From assembly GCA_937874815.1 (NCBI GenBank), contig CALNBW010000330.1:1-8767 (forward strand): a stretch of DNA of 8,767 nt. The letters are read 5' to 3'. This document shows, piece by piece, positions 1-6,630 of this stretch. Under the pieces are notes generated by a model. It had not been told where the DNA came from. It ran no database searches and saw nothing but the letters and a program-made list of their open reading frames with translations. Each line of letters opens with the position of its first letter. The first letter of the stretch is position 1. A program made the translations under genes and the position numbers. This DNA comes from an uncultured Bacillota bacterium (GTDB lineage: Bacteria; Bacillota; UBA994; UBA5500).

Positions 1-291
1 CTTAATTTGCCGCCGAAAACGGAACTTATCGATCCCCGCAAATAGGCCCAACTTGCCCGTGTTCTCTGGCAGGCTCAACAAAGCAAGTGCCCCTACTTGC
101 GCTAGCGCTTCTACAATCAAGACACCCGGCATAACTGGATAGTGGGGAAAGTGGCCTGCAAAGAAAGGCTCGTTGATGGTCACATTCTTAATGCCGCTAG
201 CTGATTTTCCCGGCACAATGTTGGTCACTTTGTCGACCAGCAGAAAGGGGTGGCGGTGGGGTAGTAAAGCCATGATTTGGTCAATATCCAC
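1..291 (-). CDS. fabZ: 3-hydroxyacyl-[acyl-carrier-protein] dehydratase FabZ, N-terminal 97 residues (runs off the window)
   Basis: FabZ removes water from beta-hydroxyacyl-ACP in the elongation cycle of type II fatty-acid synthesis, in the cytoplasm. The minus strand translates from GTG at 291 as MDIDQIMALLPHRHPFLLVD, the typical FabZ opening. The hot-dog-fold active site follows: GHFPHYPVMPGV at residues 46-57 supplies the catalytic His47, and EALAQ supplies the catalytic Glu61, fourteen residues later as in the family. The GTG start is supported by a near-perfect GGAGGTGA site 7 bases upstream; no ATG lies in frame just before it. The full protein is usually 140-150 residues, so about one third lies beyond position 1. 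The gene diverges from pepF and appears to be first in its own transcript. Identity is very secure; genes downstream of it are not visible. Confidence 0.96.
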   Translation of the reverse strand, partial: MDIDQIMALLPHRHPFLLVDKVTNIVPGKSASGIKNVTINEPFFAGHFPHYPVMPGVLIVEALAQVGALALLSLPENTGKLGLFAGIDKFRFRRQIK

Positions 292-298
292 TGCTGAG

Positions 299-306
299 TC
301 ACCTCC
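299..306 (-). promoter_or_regulatory. Ribosome binding site deciding the fabZ GTG start
   Basis: Read on the minus strand this is GGAGGTGA, eight bases matching the 3' end of 16S rRNA, separated by 7 bases from GTG at 291-289. It fixes a GTG start for fabZ; the nearby ATGs on this strand lie in another frame. Confidence 0.8.
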
Positions 307-334
307 ATAGTCATTTTGCACAACTATGTGCACA

Positions 335-363
335 ATTATAGATGAAGCTTCTACTAAGCACAA
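335..363 (-). promoter_or_regulatory. Predicted sigma-A promoter of fabZ
   Basis: On the minus strand a perfect -10 box TATAAT (340-335) stands 17 bases downstream of TTGTGC (363-358), which keeps the TTG core of a -35 box. The predicted transcript start is near 328, leaving a leader of about 35 bases before the GTG. The start region is flanked by TGCACAA repeats (317-323 and 329-335), and the -35 itself contains a third GCACAA on the plus strand (358-363). Prediction from consensus only. Confidence 0.6.
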
Positions 364-379
364 GGGGCAGGGTGAAACC

Positions 380-477
380 CATCTTTTTACAGGACAAAAC
401 TGCGTCCCCCTGTCCCGGAGGGAAATTACATTTTCTTGCAGGCCAAAACTCCGTCCCCCTGTCCTAGGAGGGAAAAT
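380..477. repeat. Two tandem copies of a REP-like intergenic element, about 49 bp each
   Basis: Unit 1 (380-428) and unit 2 (429-477) match at 30 of their first 35 positions, with a one-base indel later. Both contain the block CGTCCCCCTGTCC followed by GGAGGGAAA. Read on the minus strand the core is GGACAGGGGGACG, then CAGTTTTGTCCTG in unit 1 and GAGTTTTGGCCTG in unit 2. In unit 1, ACAGG (389-393) and GGAC (392-395) can pair with CCTGT (409-413) and GTCC (404-407) to form an imperfect hairpin. Elements with this GGGGGACGG...TTTGTCC pattern are common between genes in clostridial genomes and are often near Y1 (REP-associated tyrosine) transposases. That link is recalled family knowledge; no transposase gene is visible here. 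Confidence 0.75.
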
Positions 478-481
478 GGTT

Positions 482-511
482 TTGACTGCGAACTATCCTA
501 GAGAGGATATG
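482..511 (+). promoter_or_regulatory. Possible pepF promoter overlapping an inverted repeat
   Basis: TTGACT (482-487) matches five of six -35 consensus bases. A weak -10 candidate, GATATG (506-511), lies 18 bases downstream. The perfect inverted repeat TATCCT-AGAG-AGGATA (494-509) spans the spacer and the start of the -10 box, where a repressor could act. The predicted transcript would begin only a few bases before the ribosome site at 523-529. The -35 is good and the -10 poor, so confidence is modest. Confidence 0.4.
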
Positions 512-535
512 TTTTAAGAAAAAAGGAGGGCCCTG

Positions 536-2335
536 ATGAGTAAGAGATTGACGCGGGCGGAAGTGCCTGAGCATCTGAAATGGAACCTGACCGACATTTT
601 CCCGGATGATACTGCCTGGGAAAAAGAGCTGGCGAACGTGCTGGCCGACCTCCCCACGGTTACCATGTACCAAGGCCGTTTTGCCGAAGGCCCGGCAGTT
701 TTGCTGGCCTGCCTCGAGGCCATGGAGAACCTGTCCAAAAGAATAGCGCAAGTAGTGAGTTATGCGTCCCTCAAACAATCGGGTGATGGCACCGACCCGG
801 CCAACCAAATGGGCATGGGGCGGGCCGCTGCCATGGCGGCCCAGGTAGGCGCAGCTACTGCATTCATGCGCTCGGAAGCCTTGAGCCTGCCAGCCGGAAC
901 CCTGGAGCGCTATCTGGAAACAGAGCCACGGCTGCAGGAATTTGAGCGCCTAATCGAGAAGATGCTGGCGGAAAAACCGCACATGCTGCATCCAGAAACT
1001 GAAATGGCTCTAGCTTCGCTGAGCGAAGTGCTCAGTTCACCATCTCTGATTTACAATCGCTCTAAGTCGGCTGACATGACCTTTGCCCCCATACTGGATA
1101 GTGAGGGCGTTAGCCATCCTATGTCCTTCGCCATGTATGAAGAGGCCTATGAGAAATCACCCGACGTTGTTTTGCGCCGTAATGCCTACGCCTCGTTTAC
1201 CGAGGGATTACAGGCCTACCAAAATACCTATGGAGCAACTTGGGGCACCGAGGTCAAGAAGCATGTGACTTTGGCCAAGTTGCGGGGCTACGAATCGGCC
1301 ACACACATGATTCTGCAGAGCCAAGAAGTAGACCCCGAGGTCTACCATAATCTACACGACATTATCCTCAAGGAACTAGCCCCCCACATGCGCCGTTATG
1401 TCGAGCTGCGCAAAAAGGTGCTGGGCTTGGACAAAATCCTGTACTGCGATATTGAGGCCCCGTTAGATCCTGAGTTCAGCCCACCCGCTACCTTCGAGGC
1501 TGCCTCCGAGATCATTCTTAATGGCTTGTCAGTCTTGGGAGAAGAATATGCAGCCATTATCGAGGCAGGCTTGAAGAATCGCTGGATAGATCTAGCGAAT
1601 AACATCGGCAAATCGACCGGAGCTTTCTGCAATACCATTCCGGGCGTGCATCCTTACGTTTTAGTTACCTGGACCGATAACATGCGCAGCGCCTTGTTGC
1701 TCAGCCACGAGCTCGGGCATGCCGGGCATGGCGTGCTAGCACAACGTTATCAGCGCCTTAGCAATGCCCGTGCCTCCATGTTCTTCATTGAGGCCCCATC
1801 GACGATCAACGAGCTGTTGGTAGGCAATTACATCAAGTCGCAGAGCGATGAACCGCGGATGAACCGTTGGTTGGCGATGCAGCTGTTGATGACCTACCAT
1901 CACAACTTTGTGCGCCACCTAATTGAAGGTGAACTCCAGCGCCGCATCTTCGCTTTGGCCGAGCAAGGCCAACCGATCACGGCTACTGTGCTCAGCGGTG
2001 TGCAGGGCGAGATTCTGGAAGAGTTCTGGGGCGACACCGTGGAGATTGATGCCGGCGCTCGCCTCACCTGGATGCGCCAGCCCCACTATTATATGGGGCT
2101 CTATCCCTATACCTATTCTGCCGGGTTAACGGTCGGCACGGCCGTTGCCCAGGACATTTTGACTGAAGGACAACCGGCAGTTGATCGTTGGCTCGCGGTG
2201 CTCAAGGCTGGCGGCAGCAAATCGCCGATGGAACTGGCGCAGATGGCGAATGTGGATATGACCAAGCCCGAAGCCATTCGTAAGGCAGTTGCTTATGTCG
2301 GTTCGCTGGTTGATCTCGTAGTTGATAGCTTTTAA
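536..2335 (+). CDS. pepF: Oligoendopeptidase F (peptidase family M3B, zinc metallopeptidase)
   Basis: PepF hydrolyses oligopeptides of moderate length in the cytoplasm with one catalytic zinc. The 599-residue product matches the usual length (about 600). The N-terminus has the PepF pattern RAEVPEHLKWNLTDIF (residues 8-23). The zinc site HELGH is at 391-395 with catalytic Glu392, and the presumed third ligand is Glu419 in FFIEAPSTINE, about 28 residues on. GKSTGAFC (about 365-372) and PHYYMGLYPYTYSAG near the C-terminus supply the other conserved active-site segments. No signal peptide or membrane segment is present. AAGGAGG (523-529) is 6 bases before ATG and fixes the start. The gene diverges from fabZ and precedes the opp operon, which suggests processing of imported peptides, but terminator-like hairpins at 2349-2469 argue that it is transcribed separately. 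Function is secure; in vivo substrates are not known. Confidence 0.95.
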   Translation: MSKRLTRAEVPEHLKWNLTDIFPDDTAWEKELANVLADLPTVTMYQGRFAEGPAVLLACLEAMENLSKRIAQVVSYASLKQSGDGTDPANQMGMGRAAAMAAQVGAATAFMRSEALSLPAGTLERYLETEPRLQEFERLIEKMLAEKPHMLHPETEMALASLSEVLSSPSLIYNRSKSADMTFAPILDSEGVSHPMSFAMYEEAYEKSPDVVLRRNAYASFTEGLQAYQNTYGATWGTEVKKHVTLAKLRGYESATHMILQSQEVDPEVYHNLHDIILKELAPHMRRYVELRKKVLGLDKILYCDIEAPLDPEFSPPATFEAASEIILNGLSVLGEEYAAIIEAGLKNRWIDLANNIGKSTGAFCNTIPGVHPYVLVTWTDNMRSALLLSHELGHAGHGVLAQRYQRLSNARASMFFIEAPSTINELLVGNYIKSQSDEPRMNRWLAMQLLMTYHHNFVRHLIEGELQRRIFALAEQGQPITATVLSGVQGEILEEFWGDTVEIDAGARLTWMRQPHYYMGLYPYTYSAGLTVGTAVAQDILTEGQPAVDRWLAVLKAGGSKSPMELAQMANVDMTKPEAIRKAVAYVGSLVDLVVDSF

Positions 2336-2348
2336 TAATATCGGCACT

Positions 2349-2376
2349 GGCCCCGAAGCAGCGATGTTTCGGGGCC
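2349..2376 (+). terminator. GC-rich hairpin after pepF, possible terminator without T-tail
   Basis: GGCCCCGAA (2349-2357) pairs perfectly with TTCGGGGCC (2368-2376) across a 10-base loop, 13 bases after the pepF stop. The stem is strong, but the following bases (GCTGCTAAG) contain no T-run. It may protect the 3' end of the mRNA or act with the next hairpins. Confidence 0.5.
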
Positions 2377-2416
2377 GCTGCTAAGCGGTGCTACCGACCG
2401 CGTAGGCACGGTATGG

Positions 2417-2434
2417 CTATTGTTTAGACAATAG
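2417..2434. promoter_or_regulatory. Perfect 18-bp dyad (7-bp arms), hairpin or operator
   Basis: CTATTGT-TTAG-ACAATAG is an exact inverted repeat with a 4-base centre, directly before the next hairpin. Its AT-rich, TTGT...ACAA form resembles operators bound by dimeric regulators such as GntR-family proteins, but that assignment is only a resemblance. It could equally be a weak RNA hairpin. Confidence 0.4.
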
Positions 2435-2469
2435 AAACAAGGGGATGAAAAATGTTATCCCTTGGTTTT
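2435..2469 (+). terminator. Candidate intrinsic terminator of pepF
   Basis: AAACAAGGGGAT (2435-2446) pairs with ATCCCTTGGTTT (2457-2468) with one mismatch and one G-U pair, over a 10-base loop. The run TTTT (2466-2469) ends the stem and is followed by AAATT. The short T-run makes it a moderate terminator; pairing of the A-run on the 5' side would let it work on either strand. Confidence 0.5.
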
Positions 2470-2682
2470 AAATTAAGTTAAAGATTTTTATACGAGTAAG
2501 CAGGATTTAGTCAATGCTGAATATCATAATACAGCGGCATCAGCTGAAGCTGACAAGGCCCAAATATCAGCTTGCACAGCAATGGATGCTATCGACAGAG
2601 GGGGGATGATCAACAAGGGGTATCAGCGGCTAGTGGGTCACTATCGGTCAGGAGGTTGTGGCAAAGGGTATAGCTTTTTTTA

Positions 2683-2727
2683 GGCGATAGCATTCGCTAG
2701 TCCCCAGAGGGGCTAGGTTGTATCGTC
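2683..2727 (+). promoter_or_regulatory. Two-part stem-loop in the oppA leader
   Basis: An outer stem pairs GGCGATA (2684-2690 region, starting at 2683-2684) with TATCGTC (2721-2727), including one G-U pair. Inside it CTAG-T-CCCC (2697-2705) pairs with GGGGCTAG (2709-2716) around the 3-base loop AGA, leaving a single bulged T. It follows a run of seven T (2675-2681) and ends 25 bases before the oppA ribosome site (2752-2760). It could stabilise the mRNA or modulate oppA translation. No known riboswitch class was recognised. Confidence 0.4.
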
Positions 2728-2767
2728 TGCGCCTTTTGTTGAGGACTAATTAAAAGGGGGAACAATC

Positions 2768-4696
2768 GTGAAAAGACTGAACAAGGCACTCGTACTTCTC
2801 ATGTCTTTGCTTATGGTGGTCGGCGCGTTGGCCGGCTGTACGCCTAAGGAACCAGACAAAAAGACTGCTGAGGGATTAGAGGATTGGCGCACCTGGCAAA
2901 CTGTGGCCGGCGAAATGGAAACATTCGTCTTCCAGAAATCGCAGAGCGCTTCAGAACTCGACATTCTCAGCAACTGCTTCGACTTGCTGACAACAAACGA
3001 CCCATACGGCACACTTATCCCTGCCGTAGCTGAAAAATGGGAAACGCCAGATGGTGGCAAGAACTGGGTCTTTCATCTTCGTAAAGGCGTCAAATGGGTA
3101 GATTACAAGGGCGAAGAAAAGGCCGAAGTTATCGCAGAAGACTTCCTCTGGGGTTTGGAGTCTGTTCACAACTTCGGTAAGAACGACGCTGCTAACATCT
3201 CAATGCCCAGTGAGTTAATAGCGGGCGCTGAAGAGTACTATGAGTATACCAAGGAACTGGGCGAAGAAGAGTCCAAAAAGCTCGACCTGACTAAGTTCAA
3301 AGAGATGGTCGGTATCGCCGCTCCCGACGATTATACCTTGACCTTCGAGTGTCTCGATGCCTTCCCGTACTTCGAAACGGTGACAGTCTATAACTGCTTA
3401 GCTCCGATCTCTGGGAAACTCCTAGAGGAAATTGGCGTAGATACCTATAAGGCTGTAACCTTCGACAAGCTCTGGTACAACGGACCCTATACCATCACTA
3501 CCTTTGTGCATGGTAACGAAAAGGTTCTTACCAAGAACCCGCTCTATTGGGACAAAACTGCTAAAGTGTTTAACACTGTAACCATTAAGATGATCGAGTC
3601 CTCCGACAATGCCTTCCAGATGTTCCAGGCTGGCGAGCTTGATGCCATCGGGCTTACGGAGGCTAATCTGCAGACCATCTATCGCGACAAAGACCACAAG
3701 TACCATAACAACCTAGTGGAAAACCGCCCCACTAAGTACTCTTATCAGGTTCATATCAACTTTGATAAGAAAATGGCTGATGGCAAGCCAGATAAGAACT
3801 GGAACACGGCAATTGCCAATGCGGCCTTCCGCAAATGCTTATATATCGGCATCGATTGGACCAACTATCTGGCGCGCACCAACGCTATCAATCCGCTGAA
3901 GTGCACCAATCTATGTTATACCGCTGCTAACCTGGTCACTACGTCCGATGGCAGAGACTATACTGACCTGGTTATGGATCGGCTTGGCATGAGGCCTAGC
4001 GAAGACAAGTACGTCCGCTATGATGCCGAAAAGGGCGCGCAGTATAAGAAGCAGGCGATGGATGAGCTCAAGGCTAAGGGCGTTACTTTCCCTGTGGAGT
4101 TTGACTACTACATTGCCGGCGGCAACCAGACCGCTCTCGACTCTGCAACCGTTCTTAAAGACGTCTTTGAAAAGAATCTTGGTGCAGATTTCATCAAGTT
4201 CAACATCAAGACCTTTGTTTCCTCTTATGCTCAGGAAGTGCGCAACCCGCAGCTCCAGTCTATAAACATCAACGGCTGGGGTGCTGACTTCGGTGATCCG
4301 ATCAACTTCCTCGGTCAGGAAATTATTGGTGACGACAACGCTTTCTACGCTAACGCCTACTCTAACGCCAACAATATCACTGACCCTGAGTTCAAGGCTG
4401 TGTACGAAGAGTTCACTCGGATGGTCAACGAAGCTAAGAAGATCAACGACGATATGGATAAGCGCTTCGAAGCTTTCGCTGATGCTGAAGCTTACATGAT
4501 CGAGAACGGCCTGGTTATCCCCTTGTATAACTCCATTACCTGGTCGCTGACGAGAATGAATGCCTATTCGAGAATCTACTGTGCCTACGGCACACAGGGT
4601 GCTCGTTGGGTCAACTGCGAGACCAGTAAAGAGCTCTACACCACTGAGCAGTATGAAGAGCTAAAGAGAATCTACGAGCAAGGTCAAGGAAAGTAA
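2768..4696 (+). CDS. oppA: Oligopeptide ABC transporter substrate-binding lipoprotein OppA
   Basis: This family-5 extracellular solute-binding protein captures peptides outside the membrane and delivers them to OppBC. Residues 1-24 are a lipoprotein signal: KR near the N-terminus, a hydrophobic stretch (7-22) and lipobox LAGC, with Cys24 the predicted lipidated residue. The mature part shows the SBP_bac_5 pattern, including WETPDGGKNWVFHLRKGVKW around 97-116 and NGWGADFGDP at 502-511, a segment near the peptide pocket in OppA structures. At 642 residues it is longer than enteric OppA (about 540), as is common in Gram-positive relatives. GTG is the only start after an in-frame TAA at 2747, with AAAAGGGGG 7 bases upstream. 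Phenylalanine is mostly TTC, consistent with high expression. It is first in the operon, and oppB starts 3 bases after its stop. Peptide import is inferred from the family and operon; the exact ligand is unknown. Confidence 0.93.
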   Translation: MKRLNKALVLLMSLLMVVGALAGCTPKEPDKKTAEGLEDWRTWQTVAGEMETFVFQKSQSASELDILSNCFDLLTTNDPYGTLIPAVAEKWETPDGGKNWVFHLRKGVKWVDYKGEEKAEVIAEDFLWGLESVHNFGKNDAANISMPSELIAGAEEYYEYTKELGEEESKKLDLTKFKEMVGIAAPDDYTLTFECLDAFPYFETVTVYNCLAPISGKLLEEIGVDTYKAVTFDKLWYNGPYTITTFVHGNEKVLTKNPLYWDKTAKVFNTVTIKMIESSDNAFQMFQAGELDAIGLTEANLQTIYRDKDHKYHNNLVENRPTKYSYQVHINFDKKMADGKPDKNWNTAIANAAFRKCLYIGIDWTNYLARTNAINPLKCTNLCYTAANLVTTSDGRDYTDLVMDRLGMRPSEDKYVRYDAEKGAQYKKQAMDELKAKGVTFPVEFDYYIAGGNQTALDSATVLKDVFEKNLGADFIKFNIKTFVSSYAQEVRNPQLQSININGWGADFGDPINFLGQEIIGDDNAFYANAYSNANNITDPEFKAVYEEFTRMVNEAKKINDDMDKRFEAFADAEAYMIENGLVIPLYNSITWSLTRMNAYSRIYCAYGTQGARWVNCETSKELYTTEQYEELKRIYEQGQGK

Positions 4697-4699
4697 ACC

Positions 4700-5650
4700 A
4701 TGGTAAAATACACGATTAAAAGGCTTCTTGATTCATGCATCACTGTTTTAATCGTGGTAACCATCGTGTTTCTACTGCTGCGGATGCTGCCTGCCGACTA
4801 TTACTTCACGGAAGAACAGCTGATGAAGCTAAGCCGTGCGGAGTTGGATGATCAGCTTAGGGCAGCAGGTTTGCTGGATCCCCCGTTGGTGCAGTTAGGC
4901 CGTTTCTACAAGCAGCTGGCGCACTTTGATCTGGGTATTTCCCGTAGGATACAACAAAACGCTCCCGTGACGAAAGTCATTGGCAGTAGGTTCGTGGTTT
5001 CCATGCGTTTGGGTTGGACTTCGCTGGCAATTTCCATTGTCTTGGGAGTGACGTTTGGTGTTCTACAGGCCAGAATGAAAGGGAGATTCTGGGACCATCT
5101 CGGCACAGCCTACACGGTTTTCGTGCGGGCTGTGCCCTCCCTGGTCTCTTATTCTCTGATACTGATACTAGGATCGCGATTATTACATCTGCCGTCCATG
5201 TTTTCAACCAGAGATGTCTTTAGATCCAGCATTCTACCGGTGGTTTGCCTCAGCATTGGCTCCATAGCAGGTTATATGGTATGGATGCGGCGCTACATGG
5301 TGGACGAGCTGAACAAGGATTACATCCGTTTAGCTAAACTGAAGGGTATGTCCACAACCAGCGTCATGTATAAGCATGTCTTAAAGAACGCATTTGTGCC
5401 TATGGCACAAAACCTGCCCCAGTCGATTTTGCTGGTGACCGGCGGCTCGTTGCTAGTAGAGCGTTTCTTCGGTGTGCCTGGTCTTGGCCCTCTGCTCACT
5501 GACGCGATTGGCCGTTACGATTTGAACCTGGTGCAGATATTAGTCATGATGTATGCGGCAATGGGTATCGTCGGCGTATTCCTCGGAGACGTTTTGATGA
5601 CGCTGCTTGACCCCCGCATCCGACTTGTCGGCAAGGAGAGTTCGCGATGA
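4700..5650 (+). CDS. oppB: Oligopeptide ABC transporter permease OppB
   Basis: OppB is one half of the membrane channel and pairs with OppC. The 316-residue protein opens with YTIKRLLDSCITVLIVVTI, the usual OppB N-terminal helix (about 12-30), followed by a long external loop to about residue 100. Further membrane segments are predicted near 101-122, 138-159, 178-197, 240-254 and 277-302. The cytoplasmic EAA loop, which contacts the ATPases, runs from about 208 to 234 (YIRLAKLKGMSTTSVMYKHV) with its conserved Gly216. VERFFGVPGLGPLL (253-266) and the C-terminal DPRIRL (304-309) are family hallmarks. ATG is 3 bases after the oppA stop, with AAGGA 9 bases upstream. There is no hairpin between oppA and oppB, so nothing here suggests uncoupled expression. 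The last codons overlap oppC by 4 bases. Confidence 0.94.
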   Translation: MVKYTIKRLLDSCITVLIVVTIVFLLLRMLPADYYFTEEQLMKLSRAELDDQLRAAGLLDPPLVQLGRFYKQLAHFDLGISRRIQQNAPVTKVIGSRFVVSMRLGWTSLAISIVLGVTFGVLQARMKGRFWDHLGTAYTVFVRAVPSLVSYSLILILGSRLLHLPSMFSTRDVFRSSILPVVCLSIGSIAGYMVWMRRYMVDELNKDYIRLAKLKGMSTTSVMYKHVLKNAFVPMAQNLPQSILLVTGGSLLVERFFGVPGLGPLLTDAIGRYDLNLVQILVMMYAAMGIVGVFLGDVLMTLLDPRIRLVGKESSR

Positions 5651-6615
5651 CAAAAGACAACAATTTGAAACTAACACCAGTGCCAGTTGGCGTTAATGGC
5701 CTTGACGAAAAACAATTGTTCTCTTTTGTTGAATATCGGGCCGAGGCAGCAGAGGAGACCGGTTACTCGGAATACTCGTACTGGAAGTCTGTTTGGCAGA
5801 ACTTCTTGAAGAAGAAAGCGGCCGTGTTTATGAGCTGCGTGTTCATTCTCCTGTTTGTTTTTACTTTTATTGCCGGACCGATCGGGAACTATCAGTATAG
5901 CGAATTGCGGCCCGACAAAACACAGATGTTTATCAAACCGAACGATCAGTTTTGGTTCGGCACCGATAATCTGGGACGCGATTATTGGTCGCAGGTCTGG
6001 TACGCTACGCAGACTTCGATTAAGTTATCTATCCTAGTGGCTCTCGGTGAATTGGTACTGGGGGTAGTAATTGGCCTAGTGTGGGGATACGTCCGTAAAC
6101 TGGATCGTTTTTTTACGGAGCTTTATAACATCCTCACTAATGTGCCAACTATCATTTATATGACCCTGGTTGCCCTCATGATTGGCCAGAGTTTCTGGAT
6201 CTTAGTCGGTACCTTGATCTTGTTCGGCTGGATGGGAGCAGCCCGTCACGTACGCAACTTGGTGCTCATTTACCGCGATAGGGAATATAACCTGGCATCC
6301 CGCTGTCTGGGCACCCCCATGAGCAGAATTCTTATGAGGAATATCTTGCCCTATCTTACTAGCGTGATCATTCTCCGGCTGGCCCTCAGCATCCCGAGCG
6401 CCATCGGTTTTGAAACGACATTGTCCTATCTGGGCCTAGGTTTAGGGTTGGACACCCCTTCACTAGGAATTCTGTTGCGCAATGCGCGGAACTACTTCCT
6501 TGACTTTCCTTATTTGTTGCTCTTCCCGGCAGTTATTGTATCGCTGATCACTATTACCTTCTATCTGGTAGGTAATGCGTTTGCGGACGCCTGCGATCCA
6601 AGAAACCACGTGTAA
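5647..6615 (+). CDS. oppC: Oligopeptide ABC transporter permease OppC
   Basis: OppC is the second channel subunit. It has 322 residues. A hydrophilic cytoplasmic N-terminal stretch of about 55 residues, ending in SYWKSVWQNFLKKKAAV (44-60), precedes the first membrane segment (58-76). The external hallmark GTDNLGRDYWSQ is at 105-116. Five more segments are predicted near 124-147, 165-182, 183-198, 236-256 and 289-309. The EAA loop is around 213-235 (YNLASRCLGTPMSRILMRNI) with the conserved Gly222, and LSYLGLGLGLDTPSLG (259-274) is a second family signature. It starts in an ATGA overlap with the oppB stop, with AAGGAG (5634-5639) 7 bases upstream, so translation is likely coupled. The N-terminal OppC extension is normal for Gram-positive relatives. 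Confidence 0.94.
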   Translation: MTKDNNLKLTPVPVGVNGLDEKQLFSFVEYRAEAAEETGYSEYSYWKSVWQNFLKKKAAVFMSCVFILLFVFTFIAGPIGNYQYSELRPDKTQMFIKPNDQFWFGTDNLGRDYWSQVWYATQTSIKLSILVALGELVLGVVIGLVWGYVRKLDRFFTELYNILTNVPTIIYMTLVALMIGQSFWILVGTLILFGWMGAARHVRNLVLIYRDREYNLASRCLGTPMSRILMRNILPYLTSVIILRLALSIPSAIGFETTLSYLGLGLGLDTPSLGILLRNARNYFLDFPYLLLFPAVIVSLITITFYLVGNAFADACDPRNHV

Positions 6616-6630
6616 AGGAGGCGGGAGATT

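Larger units (their letters stand above)
2336..2767. other. 432-bp intergenic region between pepF and oppA, no convincing gene
   Basis: The first 135 bases hold three hairpins or dyads (listed separately). From about 2470 to 2767 there is no open frame that looks like a gene; the longest ATG frames here are 31 codons (2514-2609) and 25 codons (2606-2683), with weak ribosome sites. A T-run (2675-2681) and a stem-loop (2683-2727) lie shortly before the oppA ribosome site. I could not find a convincing -35/-10 pair. CATAAT at 2525-2530 is a good -10 but has no -35 at the right distance, and TATACG at 2489-2494 has only TTTTAA as a partner. The opp promoter is probably in this stretch but not recognisable by eye. 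Confidence 0.6.

Noticed and set aside
326..517. 63-codon plus-strand frame in the fabZ-pepF gap
   Set aside because: It runs straight through the tandem repeat pair and the pepF promoter, has no ribosome site, and its translation shows no domain-like composition.
464..808. 114-codon minus-strand frame opposite the start of pepF
   Set aside because: It is antisense to a well-supported PepF N-terminus and has no plausible ribosome site or recognisable family; the same applies to the other antisense frames inside pepF and the opp genes.
2581..2767. T-box or known riboswitch before the peptide transporter
   Set aside because: I found no T-box GGTGG...ACCGCG core, nor conserved cores of the SAM, TPP, lysine, cobalamin, c-di-GMP or guanidine classes. 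Only generic stems remain.
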